Assembly (NCBI GenBank): GCA_017506865.1
Contig: JAFCMP010000445.1
Coordinates: forward strand, 868,001 to 932,000
Reading direction: 5' to 3'
Length of the DNA: 64,000 nucleotides
Source: Tribonema minus
Lineage: Eukaryota; Sar; Xanthophyceae; Tribonematales; Tribonemataceae
The translations under genes were made by a program, and so were the position numbers. The notes beneath the pieces were generated by a model that ran no database searches, had not been told where the DNA came from, and saw only the letters and a program-made list of their open reading frames with translations. This document shows, piece by piece, positions 1 through 9,867 of this stretch; positions within the stretch are counted from its first letter, which is position 1; each line of letters begins with the position of its first letter.

Positions 1-2673
1 TGGGCCGCCGTACTGCGCAAAGCAGCGCATCGCGCATTCCTGCGCGTGGCAGCGGCGGCAGCGGCGGCGGCGGCAGCGGTGGCGCAGGGGCGCGTGAGAG
101 AGCGCACATGCGCGCAGCGATGCAGTTGTCAGTCTACCATGTCTGCGCTGCGGGCTTGTGTTCATGGCGTTGCGCGCAAAGCTCAGGGCCGCCGTACTGC
201 GCAGAGCAGCGCGCCGCGCACTCCTGCATGTAGCGGCGGCGGCGGCGGCGGCACCAGCGGCGGCGGCGCCGGCGGCGGCGGCGGTGCAGGGGCACGTGAG
301 AGAGCGCAAACGCACGCAGTCTGCGGTTTCCAGAATAATCATGTCTGCGTTGCACGGTGCCTTTGTTAAAGGCGTTGCGCGTTCAGCTTGGGGGGCGCCG
401 CGCTGCGCAGAGCAGCGCCTGGCCCGCTCCTGCGCGCGGTGCGGCGTCGGCGCGTCAGCTCCTTCAGCGTCAGCAATTGTACGTCTGCGCGGTTTGACTT
501 CCAGCCCGAGTGACACGGCACAAACGGACTGCATCCCTTGTGCACCCCCACTCCAACCTGGGCCCTGCGCTCTGGCGCCACCAGCCGTGCCTGGAATTGA
601 ACTTTAACCACAAGTTGAACTTTGAAGGGAGCGTCACCGCACCTGCTCCCCCTTGCACCGCCCGAGGCACGTCACCCCCTTGAGGCAGCTCCCGTCCGTG
701 AAGCAGTCGCGCGTCTGCTTGCCGCACTCGTTCGCAAAGCACCCCACGTCGCTCTCGTCCATCTTCTTGCCCTTGGCGGCGTAGTCCGCAAAGCCGTCGT
801 ACGTCACGTCCACGCCTGTGGGAGCTGCACACAAAAGCGTTTGTGGAGAGCAGTAGCCTCGTTTCAGTTTGCTCAGCGGTGATGCAGTCAGCGCATTTGC
901 TCAGCGGTGATGCAGTCAGTGCGTTTGATGACTACTGTGCATCCATGCTCTTGCTGTTTGTGGCTCAGTTCGCAAACGCTGCATCACTTTGTTGGCCACC
1001 GATGCAGCGTGTGTGCCTTGGTGAATGCCTACAGCACTCGCTGTCATCCATGCTCTTGTCATTAACTGCGCAGCTGATGAACGCATCATATACACAAAGT
1101 CAGCATCTGTCGGGGCATTAGTGGTGCTGGCGCGTAGAGGCGAGACCGAGTGACATATACACAGGTGCTCAAACTTCAACTTCAAGGAGACGTGCCCGAT
1201 GTTGCGCCGCGCGGTCGGCAACGCGGACAGGATTCGCGCCGGCGCCCTTGCTGGTAAAGCAGGTAGATGCGCACAGCGGCGCAGCAGCCCATTAAATGAG
1301 CATCGCTTCCGACAGCACAAATCTTTGGAGACACACACGCGCGTCAACGTCGTATTGATACAGGCAGCGACGATCTGACAGTACCTATACATTGGTGTCA
1401 CTTATTGTGTCAGTCTACACCAAGTGGCCACGTACACGCAGGCATACATAATAGGCGGGCAAAGCCTGTTAAATTAGGTGTTAATGTCGTTTGCGGCTGG
1501 CCGCGCTGTGACATGCCTGTACATCCCGCAGGGGCGACGTGAATGGTAGGAGGCAGCCAACTTGGCTGTACTGTAACCATTTTCCTGGATGACATCTTGA
1601 CACCATTCCAATCAGTAATACAATGAGCGGCCAGCCCCGCTACACAACCTGGCCGCATTTGCCACGGGTGTGAGCCAGGTCACAGCCAACGAGCTCAGTT
1701 GCCCGGGAGGGCACAGCAGCTTACATTCCTGCAAGATTCGGTCCAAGATGGTCGGCTCCTAAGGTGACCTGATACTTCAACTGCAGGGCATGCAGTGGTA
1801 CACACACAACCACTTTGCTGTTTTGCACCGCACCAGCAGAGCAGCTGCTGCAGCTGACCATCAGGGGGCTGCACTCAAAACGATAGCATCGACTCAATCA
1901 ATGCGTCCACTTGAGGACATGGTTGCAGGTGCTTGCTGTTACGCTTGCTGCACATTGTGAGGCGTCTACACCAGCTGCGACTGTTGAAGTCATAGTTTGA
2001 AGCTCGGGCGTTGCTGAGAGAGTGCTAGGGGTAAAGTGGCCGATGTTACTGGTGCAGCATGAGGAATGAAAGTCAAGCACCTGAGGAATCACCAACGGTG
2101 GTGAAGGCTTGAGGGCCGGCATGCGTACTTCAAGTGCAAAGTGCCTTTTATGCAAACCTGATGTCCAGAATAAGCTGCTGCTTTTGACAACAGCGCAGAA
2201 GCTTCAGGATTGCGCTATCCCATCGACCATCAACGCTGGTTTTTGCGAGAGTTGCAGATCCGTAACGATCCGTGAACTGCTCTTCGGACGCTTGATGTCA
2301 AACTCTGTCTGCAGATCACATCACTGCGTACTGATGGCACTCATCAGTCAAGCTCCAGTATAGGGGCAGCTGTGATTTCATCGCACGTCAAAAAAAACAT
2401 GATCATACCTGGCGCAGCAGCGATTGCCTGCTCCGCGATGGCAGGGCTGACCATGGCGGAGGCACACAGCATCACCCCTCCCAGCAGCGCGGCTGTCGCA
2501 CGCCTCCACCTTTCTGCCTGCGTTGTCTCTCCGTCTGCCATCCGCATTATGCTGCTGCAGGCTCTGCTGCTGCATGCACGCGTGCCTCGCGGGACCGCAC
2601 GAGCTAGCAGTGCATGTGCGGAGGGCTGCAGCAGCAGGGAGCCCGCCGCCAGCGCCAGGCATGGTTGCCGCAT
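1..2673 (-). CDS. Violaxanthin de-epoxidase-like cysteine-rich thylakoid-lumen protein (5' part; runs off left edge)
   Basis: Three exons on the minus strand: 2673-2409, 824-643 and 39-1 (continuing outside). Donors are CAG|GTATG and CAG|GTGCG, acceptors GTGCAG|C and GCGCAG|G, and the phases agree. Exon 1 shows a hydrophobic signal peptide (about residues 5-20), a basic Ser/Arg-rich transit-like stretch, then RR followed by ATAALLGGVMLCASAMVSPA and an AIA cleavage site. That order of targeting signals is what a lumen protein of a secondary plastid needs. Exon 2 carries the spaced cysteines of the VDE N-terminal domain (VGCFANECGKQTRDC, GSCLKGVTCLGRC) and exon 3 continues with ECAMRCFAQYGG. 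VDE enzymes de-epoxidise xanthophylls in the lumen during photoprotection. The lipocalin catalytic domain lies outside, so VDE cannot be told from a VDE-related or VDE-like paralogue. The 1.6 kb first intron may hide another exon, although the frame closes without one. Confidence 0.75.
40..432 (-). repeat. Shadow copies of VDE-like exon 3 with acceptor
   Basis: Two imperfect tandem copies, about 185-200 bp apart, of the true exon-3 start at 39. One lies near 183-224 (minus: acceptor TGCAG then GAGTGCGCGGCGCGCTGC) and one near 375-432, more decayed. Each unit also carries a GCG/GGC-rich stretch and the phrase GCGCGTGAGAGAGCGC. The copies sit in the intron between exons 2 and 3. They keep a splice acceptor but diverge from the cysteine pattern, so I read them as duplicated, non-functional exon starts. 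Confidence 0.7.
825..2408. other. Long intron 1 of the VDE-like gene
   Basis: 1.58 kb with no recognisable coding segment. It contains a 29-bp unit repeated twice (about 867-925, core GCTCAGCGGTGATGCAGTCA) and a CTTCAACTTCAAG motif near 1165. Otherwise I see nothing in it. Confidence 0.5.
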
Positions 2674-2889
2674 CGTTGCAGGCAGGATGCCTGCACGCGC
2701 CAGCTCCTCGCACTCGGTTTAGTCCTGGTTTTGGGCAAACTTCAAAGGCCTGTTCAACTTGAACTTGAGCTTCCGAATCCTGACCTCTACGTACACAAGG
2801 TGCGCACGCAAGGTGTGCCGTTTGTGCCTGTTATCTTTGCTGTGCCACTCCTGGACTGGCCACACTGGTGTGTGCTTTGCCTCCCTTTC

Positions 2890-4347
2890 ATGTGGGCTTT
2901 CTGGAGCCCGAAGCGAGCAACCTCTGCCGAGCCGTGTCGACCAGAAGCGACACGCTCCCAGACGGGCAGAGTCATTAAATCCCCGATCAAAACCGCTGGC
3001 GCCTTACGCCTTACCACCGTGTACCTGGTCGACTTTGAAAATGGCTGCCAGAAGTTCGTGCCGGCGGAGTGCTTCATCCTCGGCTCGCCCACCTGCGAGG
3101 ACCCAGCGGCAGTCACATCGGCGGTGATCTTGTTCAAGGCGCCGTTCGGGAGGGACGCCGATGCCGCCGGAACCATCTCCGACTACTGGCGGTCTGACAC
3201 TCTGGTGCGCGTGGCGACGTGCTTCACGACGAACCCCGAGGCGGCGGACACTCACCTCGTCCTCGCCGCCTCCTCGCTCATGAGCCGGCCCCCCGGCCCG
3301 CACCCGGCGCTGCAGGGACTGCTGCTGGCGCCGCCTGAGGAGCTGAACGTGAGGCTCGTGCACGGTGGGGACAGGCGCTACGGCGAGCTGGGCGCGTCGC
3401 TGCTCAAGCACGGCAACTTCAAGAGCTTCGGTGTCATGAACGGCACCAGGCAGCGGCTCGGGGATCCGCTTGCTGCGCCAACGGCGGGCGCGCGGCCGGC
3501 CGCCGCAGCGGTGGCGCGAAATGGTGGCGCTGGCGCAGCAGCACCTAGCGGCAAGCGAAGGATGAGGGTGCAAGCCAGCGGCCCCAGCGATCCGCGCGAG
3601 GCCTTCGCGCAGAAGATGCGCAAGCTGCAGCAGCGCAGGAGCAAGCGCGAGCGCAAGAGGGCGGCCGTCCTTGCCGCGCAGCAGAGCTTCCTGCACTGCC
3701 GCGAGTGCAGCCTCATGTGCGCGAGCGTGTGGGCGCTGCGCGCGCACATGCACGAGGAGCACCGCGACCAGCTGTGCGCGTGCGCCCGGTGCGCCGCCGC
3801 CGCCGCGCCCGCCGCCGCCTCCGCCGCCGCCGCAGCCGCGGCCGAGGGTGCGCCGCCGCCGCAGCCGCCGCCGCCGCTGCTGTTCACTGCGGAGGAGCTG
3901 ACGGCGCACATGGCGCAGCGGCACCGCGAGTACGTGTGCTTCACGTGCGCGCGCGTGCCGTCGTTCGCGATGCCCTTCGGCCTGCATGCGCACCAGCGCG
4001 CGCTGCACGGGTACACGTGCCCGGTGTGCGGGGAGCGCTGCCTCACGCTGCTCGCCGCCGCCGCGCACCTGCGCCAGACGCACAGCCACGACGCGCTCGG
4101 CGTGTGGGCGCCGCCGCGCGGCGTCGCCGCCGCCGCCGACAAATCAAAGCTCATGAGCACCGCGCGTGACGTGCTTTCGGTGGCGCCGCCGCAGCGTCGA
4201 CTCCAATCAGCGGCTGAAGTGCTGCGGGCACATATATTGAGTCTGTGCGCAGTGCGCGTGGCGCGGGAGTACCGCAGCTTATGTTCGACAGTGATGACCC
4301 CCCAGGTGACAACATTGAAGGGGGGGAGGGGCGGGGGCTTCGATTGA
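2890..4347 (+). CDS. PIN/NYN-like nuclease domain fused to C2H2 zinc fingers, copy 1
   Basis: A single open exon, about 485 aa from the in-frame ATG at 2890. The true start is uncertain because the frame is open to 2614, and where the paralogue has Met (KAMRLTT) this copy has Leu (GALRLTT). Residues about 40-175 match a PIN/NYN-like fold: VYLVDFEN (first acidic site), an alternating strand/helix layout, AADTHLVLAAS (about 118) and HGGDRRYGELG (about 159). A basic linker (KMRKLQQRRSKRERKRAAVL) follows. Then comes one block of four zinc fingers: CREC...HMHEEH, CARC...HMAQRH, CFTCA...HQRALH and CPVC...HLRQTH, broken by poly-Ala and poly-Pro runs. PIN-like domains usually cleave RNA, and the fingers would supply nucleic-acid binding; substrate and catalytic competence are inference. 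It converges on its paralogue at 7723-5462. Confidence 0.65.
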   Translation: MWAFWSPKRATSAEPCRPEATRSQTGRVIKSPIKTAGALRLTTVYLVDFENGCQKFVPAECFILGSPTCEDPAAVTSAVILFKAPFGRDADAAGTISDYWRSDTLVRVATCFTTNPEAADTHLVLAASSLMSRPPGPHPALQGLLLAPPEELNVRLVHGGDRRYGELGASLLKHGNFKSFGVMNGTRQRLGDPLAAPTAGARPAAAAVARNGGAGAAAPSGKRRMRVQASGPSDPREAFAQKMRKLQQRRSKRERKRAAVLAAQQSFLHCRECSLMCASVWALRAHMHEEHRDQLCACARCAAAAAPAAASAAAAAAAEGAPPPQPPPPLLFTAEELTAHMAQRHREYVCFTCARVPSFAMPFGLHAHQRALHGYTCPVCGERCLTLLAAAAHLRQTHSHDALGVWAPPRGVAAAADKSKLMSTARDVLSVAPPQRRLQSAAEVLRAHILSLCAVRVAREYRSLCSTVMTPQVTTLKGGRGGGFD

Positions 4348-5461
4348 GCTCCATTCCGTTGCACAGCATCAGGCAGCACTGAGCATCGGGCTAGGAGCAA
4401 GTGTAGTTGCCGCAACAAACCTGCAAGAAGACAATATACTTCACCAACACATCACAAGCAAATCTGAAATACACCTACTGCCGCCTTTTTCTGCAACCAC
4501 CTTTTTTGCGGGGGTTCTTGTGCCTTTCTTCACCGACCATTGCACCTGCCGTATACATTCTGCGTCCGCCACATCCACCATGGGACGTGATGCAGATGAA
4601 GCAGTTCTGCTGCTGCTGCACATTTGCATGGAGAAATGGCATGCCTGCATCAATTCGCGCTGCGTGACGTGTTCGTCTGTGCTCACTGGCGCATATGGTT
4701 GAGGCATGCTGCTGACTCGTTGAGCAGTGCTGCTGCATGAAAAACATATCTGGCATGCACAGTCCCGTCTTGCAATGACAAAGATGACACGTGTATGGAC
4801 GCTCACGCGGCCAATAAACAAACGCGGGTACAAAGACGAGGAAGAATGCGGGCTGCTGCTGCTGCTGATGGAAGCAAGCAACCAAGAAGCACATCGCAGC
4901 ACCCCTCGCACGAGCATCCAGTATGAGTATAATTAGAATTGATGTGGAGAGTATGGCAGCGGGCTACTGATGCCACCGTACCATGCATGGTTGCCTACGC
5001 ACTGAGCCGACCAGGCGGGTATGATTCGCGCTGTACTGTAATGACTGACGCCGCGTGGCCTTGCACCAGGTAAAGACCGATCCTGCAGAAGTAGCAATAG
5101 CACATGCCGGGCTGCCAACTATTTGCGCACACCCTCGCAAAAGTGATGTGGTACATGTCCTCAGTGCCACGTAATGTAATGGCTGGAAAGCGCCTGGCAA
5201 AACTGCAGCAGCCAGTACAATACCTGTAAAACTCTGACCGACAGCAGTGACTTCAATAAGTGTGAAAGTAAACGTGACGCCGCGCCGCGTGCGCCCTCCT
5301 CCATCCCGCCACACCTTCCTAGTGCATGGAAGCACGCCCGTCTGCGCCATCCCTGCAGCGCGCTGCGGCAGCGCGCGGCGGTCATCAGCGGCGCGGCAGC
5401 AGCAACAGCGGCCGCGACAGCCAGCGCCAGCTTCGGCACTTCCTCACGCAGCTCGCCCACT
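4348..5461. other. Convergent intergenic region between the two PIN-zinc-finger genes
   Basis: About 1.1 kb, noticeably less GC-rich than the flanking genes. Both 3' UTRs must lie here. No gene, RNA or clear repeat family was recognised. An AATAAA-like string (caataaac) lies near 4810. Confidence 0.5.
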
Positions 5462-7723
5462 TCATTCCACGGCCGCGCCCGGCGGCGGCGGCGGCGGCGC
5501 GCGCGGCGCGCCGCGCACGTCGAGGCGGTGCGCGCGCAGCAGGTGCGCCGCGGCGTCGTGCAGCGTGCAGAAGCGCTTGGCGCAGAGCGGGCACGTGTGC
5601 CCGTGCGCGGCGCGCTGGTGCCGGCGCAGCGCCGCGGCGTCCTCAAACACGCACGCGTCCGCGCACGCGAAGCACACGTGCGCGCCGTGGCGGCTCCGCC
5701 AGTGCGCGGACATGTCCTCCGCCATGAGCGGCGGCGGGCGGCGCGTGGCGTCGCACGTCGCGCACTCGTGCAGCGCGCCGCGGTGCGCCGCGCGCGCGTG
5801 CGCGCGCAGCGCCTCCACGTCCGCCTCGAGGTGGTGGCACTCGCGGCAGCGCACGAAGCCGCCGCCGCTGCCGTCGTGCTCCCCAGCGGGGGCGAGCGCC
5901 GTAGCGCTGACGGCCGCTGCCGCCGCCGCATCTGCAGCCATGTGCTCCCGCGTGCGCTGCCTGCGCTCCGCGCGCTTGCGCTGGTGGAACTCCTTCAACC
6001 GTTGCAAGCTGCGGCACTGCCGCGCGCTGTAGCGCTTCAAGCAGAGGTTCTTGACGCGCTTGACCTTTGCCGCTGCCGCCACTACGGTGCCGCCCCCTCG
6101 CAACTTGTTTTTCAGCGCTGCCTTCGGTACGGTGACAGCTTTGCCCAGCTCCTGCATCGTGTGCTGTGCCGAGGAAAGCGGCGGCGGCGGCGGCGGCGGC
6201 ATCGCGCCTCGCTGACGCGGCGGCGGCAGCAGCGCACGCCCCTCCAGGCCGCCCTCGCACTCACAGCCCCAAAGCTGCTTGAAGCAGTGCTCAGCGTGCA
6301 CATGGGCGCGCAGAGCCTTGCCGTCCGCGCACGGGCAACTGCAGTAGGGGCATTGCCACCTTTCGACTGCCTCCGCCGCTGCCGTCGTCGCCGCCGCCGT
6401 CGCTGCCGCCGCCGCCGCCGTTGTAGCTGCGGCCCACGCCCCGCGCACGCCGAATGCGTCGAGGCAGTGCACCTGCTGCAGATGCATGGCCACGCCCATC
6501 ACCATGCAGCAGCGCTTCGAACACAGCGGGCACAGGTGCACATGCGCCATGCGCTGGTGGCCGCGCAGCTGCGCCGCCGTCGCGAATGCGGCCGCGGGCG
6601 CGCACGCGAAGCACACGTACGCGCCGTGCCGGTGCTGCGTGTGCGCCGTCAGCTCGCCCGCCATGAAGAGCAGTGGCGGCTTCTTCGTCGCGCCCTGGTC
6701 AGCGGCGGCGCACGCGGCGCACGAGAGCAGCTTGTCGCGGTGCTCGGCGCACATGTGCGCGCGCAGCGCTGCCAGATTCGGGCACAGGTGGTTGCACTCT
6801 TGGCACTGCAGGATGCCCTCTGCGGGGGCTGCCTCCACTGCGGGCACTGCAGCGGCCACCGATACGAGTGGCGCGCCAGCCGCTGTTGCTGCCTCCGCCG
6901 CTGCTGCTGCCACAGCTTTCACAATGGCTGCTGCCAGCACAGAAACTGCCGTCGCAGGAGCTGCAGGAGCTGCCGCCACAGGAGACGTCGCGGGAGCTGT
7001 CGGTGCAGCCGCCGCCGCAGCAGCGGCAGCCTCTGCTTTCCGCTGCTGGGCACGTATGCGTTTCAGCTTTCTGCGCAGCTTCCGCTCGAGGGCGCTCCGC
7101 CGCTCAGTTGCGGCCTACTTCTTACAGAGCGCGCTCGACTTGCTGGCTTTCGCTTTAGCCGTTTTCTTGCGCTTGACTGCCGCCACGCCGGCGCCGCCGC
7201 GCGCCTCCTCCGCTGCAGCATCGGCCGCTGTCGGTGCGACCTCCAGCCGCTGCGCGGTGCCGTTCACGACGCTGAAGCTCTTGAAGCCGCCGTGACCGCG
7301 CAGCGCCGCGCCCAGCTCGCCGTAGCGCCTGTCCCCGCCGTGAACGAGCCTCACATTCAGCTCCTCGGGGGGCGCCAGCGCCAGGCCTTGCAGCCCCGGG
7401 TGCGAGGTGGGGGACCGAAACATGAGCGAGGAAGCAGCCAAGACTAGGTGAGTGTCTGCCGCCTCGGGGTTCGTCGTCAGGCATGTCGCCACTCGTACCA
7501 GAGTGTCATACCGCCAGTAGTCGGAGATGGTTCCAGCGGCATCGGCGTCCTCCCCAGACGGCGCCTTGAACAGGATCACCGCCGATGTGACTGCCGCTGG
7601 GTCCTCGCAGGTGGGGGAGCCGAGGATGAAGCAGTCCGCCGGCACGAAGCTCTGACAGCTGTTCTCATAGTCTACCAGGTACACGGTGGTGAGGCGCATG
7701 GCTTTCACGCTGCTGATCGACAT
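5462..7723 (-). CDS. PIN/NYN-like nuclease plus C2H2 zinc-finger protein, copy 2, interrupted by one in-frame TAG
   Basis: The minus frame is open from ATG 7723 to 5462 except for one TAG at 7117-7115. The 202-aa first part starts MSISSVKAMRLTTVYLVDYE and is a close paralogue of copy 1 throughout the PIN-like domain (AADTHLVLAAS, HGGDRRYGELG). The 550-aa part after the stop, in the same frame, begins with a basic linker equivalent to that of copy 1. It then has a four-finger block (CQEC, CAAC, CFAC, CPLC each with paired His), an isolated finger (CPYCSCPC...HVHAEH) with degenerate partners, and a second full block (CREC, CATC, CFAC, CPLC). Because the linker just after the TAG is conserved, an intron there is unlikely. 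A nonsense mutation, stop readthrough or a sequencing error are the alternatives. If the TAG is real, the gene yields a PIN-only protein or is a recent pseudogene. Confidence 0.65.
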
Positions 7724-9867
7724 GATCTGTTTGCTCGCTCACTAACAGGGCGATAAGCAGCCCACGTTGACAAGAGCGCAGGCCCCAGATTTGTCCAGCA
7801 TCTGCTTGACCTCGTGCCCAGGACTGAACTGCCGAGGTATCACCAAGTTCTGCGTCGACGTCCGAGCATGCGCACACAGTCCCAGAAAATAGTTCAACTG
7901 TGGGAAATCAAAGGTGAAGTTGGATGTGAACGGTCCAAGTTGAGTGCATGTGCATGCAGTGCCATGATACGGCAATCCTGACTGGCGCTTTCCTAGAGCT
8001 TCCTGCTGCTGCGCCCAGACACTCGTGCACTGCTTGCACCTCTGTCCATCCAGCCCACGCAACGGGGAGGCGGCTGCACTGCAAGCATAGCGCCATTGTG
8101 TGCTGCGCGTTGGGGGGGGTCAAGCGCGTGCTGCAGCAACAGCAGCTGGTACTGGATGCCTGATGGCTGTGAGGGGCGCGAGAACGGCTGCTAGATGCGT
8201 TGGATGAGACCAAGAGCGATTGGTGAACTTCAAGCTTTTTTCTGAGGGGCTGCGTCGCGCTGGCCACGTGCCTTGCTTGCTGACGGTGCCACTTCCTGGG
8301 AAAAGAACACTCTTGAAAGTCACGAATCGCTCTCGCTTTTGTCCAGCACATCAGCAGCGACTCTGAGGCTCCCACCGAGCACGACTCGCGCTTGCGCGAG
8401 GCATCCGACACGCCACTCGTTAATGTGGTTTTCTCGGAGCTGTCTCCGCTCCCAGCGACCGTTCACAGGAAGACATCCGTTGTATCATTGGCAGCGTAGC
8501 TGCCGCCACCCGGCTAGCAGCTGATGCCATCGTTCCTTGTGACTTTGCAGTTTCAAGTACTGGGCAGGAGCACTTAGGTTTTTCTGTAGACATTGCGGTA
8601 CGTGTAGATCTGAATGGTGACTTGCAGCCACCGGGCGTACTGGGCAACTTGGCCAAAATCAAACATCATGATGACACTGTTTTTTTGGATAAAGTGTGGA
8701 GATGCTTTCAGCAGATTGAGCATTGGTGACTGCTGCCAAAAAAGAGCAACGCAACGAGCACCATGACGATCTCGTTTACACTTAGATTGACTCCACACTG
8801 ATGTTGCGAGCAATTTTGCATCATTGATGCGGAGATGAAGCTTGCACTACAACAGATGCGCCCGCACGCGTCCATCGCAACCCTTTCACGGCAGGCCGCG
8901 AAAAACATTGTCACGCATGCTGTTGAAGTTGAAGTTGCCTTTGCGAGGACCCGCGGCGTTCGGCGCTTGAAGAGCAGCCATGGCACACCTACAGGCCCCT
9001 AAACTGGTACCCATTATGTGGCCCGGCACATGAGACACCAGTTCTTCAACAGTCGAGGCAGCTCAGCTCAGCTCCTGCCGCTCGCACACAATCATGATGC
9101 AACATAAATGATGCGCTCGGCGAGGGCTCTGCAATACGACTGGTTATTGCCAATAACCAGTCGTCACATCGGCGATCGCCGCATATCAAAGCGTTCGCCG
9201 ATGCTCTGGGTGTTCTGGCCGCATGTGTGCGCCACATAGCCGGCCCCTCTGAAACAGCCTTTTGGGTGTAAACGGCGGTTGAGAGCTGCTGCAGATGCCT
9301 GCGTCATTTCCTGTCGCTGGCCTGCGCCCTGGCCGCTTCGCGCATCATCTGCGGCGCGCAGTGTGCAGGGGGGCAGCATGCGGAGGCGTCGACACAGCGC
9401 TTCCGCGAGGCAGCACAAAACGCACTATCGCAAACGCCTATCGCAGCGTGCCAAGAATGCGGCATGTGCATGTGAGACATCGTGGACATGTCAGAATCTG
9501 CGACGCAGCTGAGCGCTGCTGCGCGTGTGCTCCACGTGTTCTTGCGGCAGGATATGCCTTGAGGCGTGCGCCAAGAGAGAGATGGCTGGGGCAGCTCTGA
9601 GACATTTGAGCCAGCCTGGCATAAATATGGGTTCCATAGGGCTGCAGCCTACTGCACGCCGCTTGATTGAGGCCTGCTGCTGCGGCAACAGCAGAGGCGG
9701 CTGTGACCTCCAGAAGCAACGTTGTGAGTGGAGCGCAAAGATCTTGGCGCTCACGTCGCGTGTACTTTATGTCAATTCACAAGTGCTGCTCTGCGGAAAC
9801 AGCTGACCTTGTGCATGTAAATTTTGTAACATGTCGAATGTTTGTCATGTATCAGAGTGTGACTTGC
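7724..9867. other. Region between PIN-zinc-finger copy 2 and the last recognised BART exon
   Basis: About 2.1 kb. It should contain the promoter of copy 2 (minus, starting at 7723) and the missing 3' exon(s) of the BART gene. No segment could be assigned with confidence. Two acceptor-like minus sites follow the BART GC donor (one near 9797, one near 9690), but neither opens a family-like sequence. It contains GTTGAAGTTGAAGTTG (about 8921-8936) and a perfect hairpin at 9136-9164. Confidence 0.5.
9136..9164. repeat. Perfect 13-bp hairpin
   Basis: ACGACTGGTTATT and its exact reverse complement AATAACCAGTCGT are separated by GCC. No U-run follows, and the site is in a non-coding stretch without a recognised gene. 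Confidence 0.9.

Noticed and set aside
3004-4418. Two long minus-strand frames (361 and 346 codons) opposite copy 1
   Set aside because: Antisense shadows of a GC-rich coding exon, with no recognisable motif.
5528-7447. Very long plus-strand open frame (639 codons)
   Set aside because: It is the antisense shadow of the PIN-zinc-finger copy 2. Its composition is Arg/Ala/Val low complexity with no domain, while the minus strand has ordered zinc fingers.
9438-9754. Minus open frames as the last BART exon
   Set aside because: Acceptor-like sites exist, but neither frame resembles the BART C-terminal region, so the 3' end was left open.
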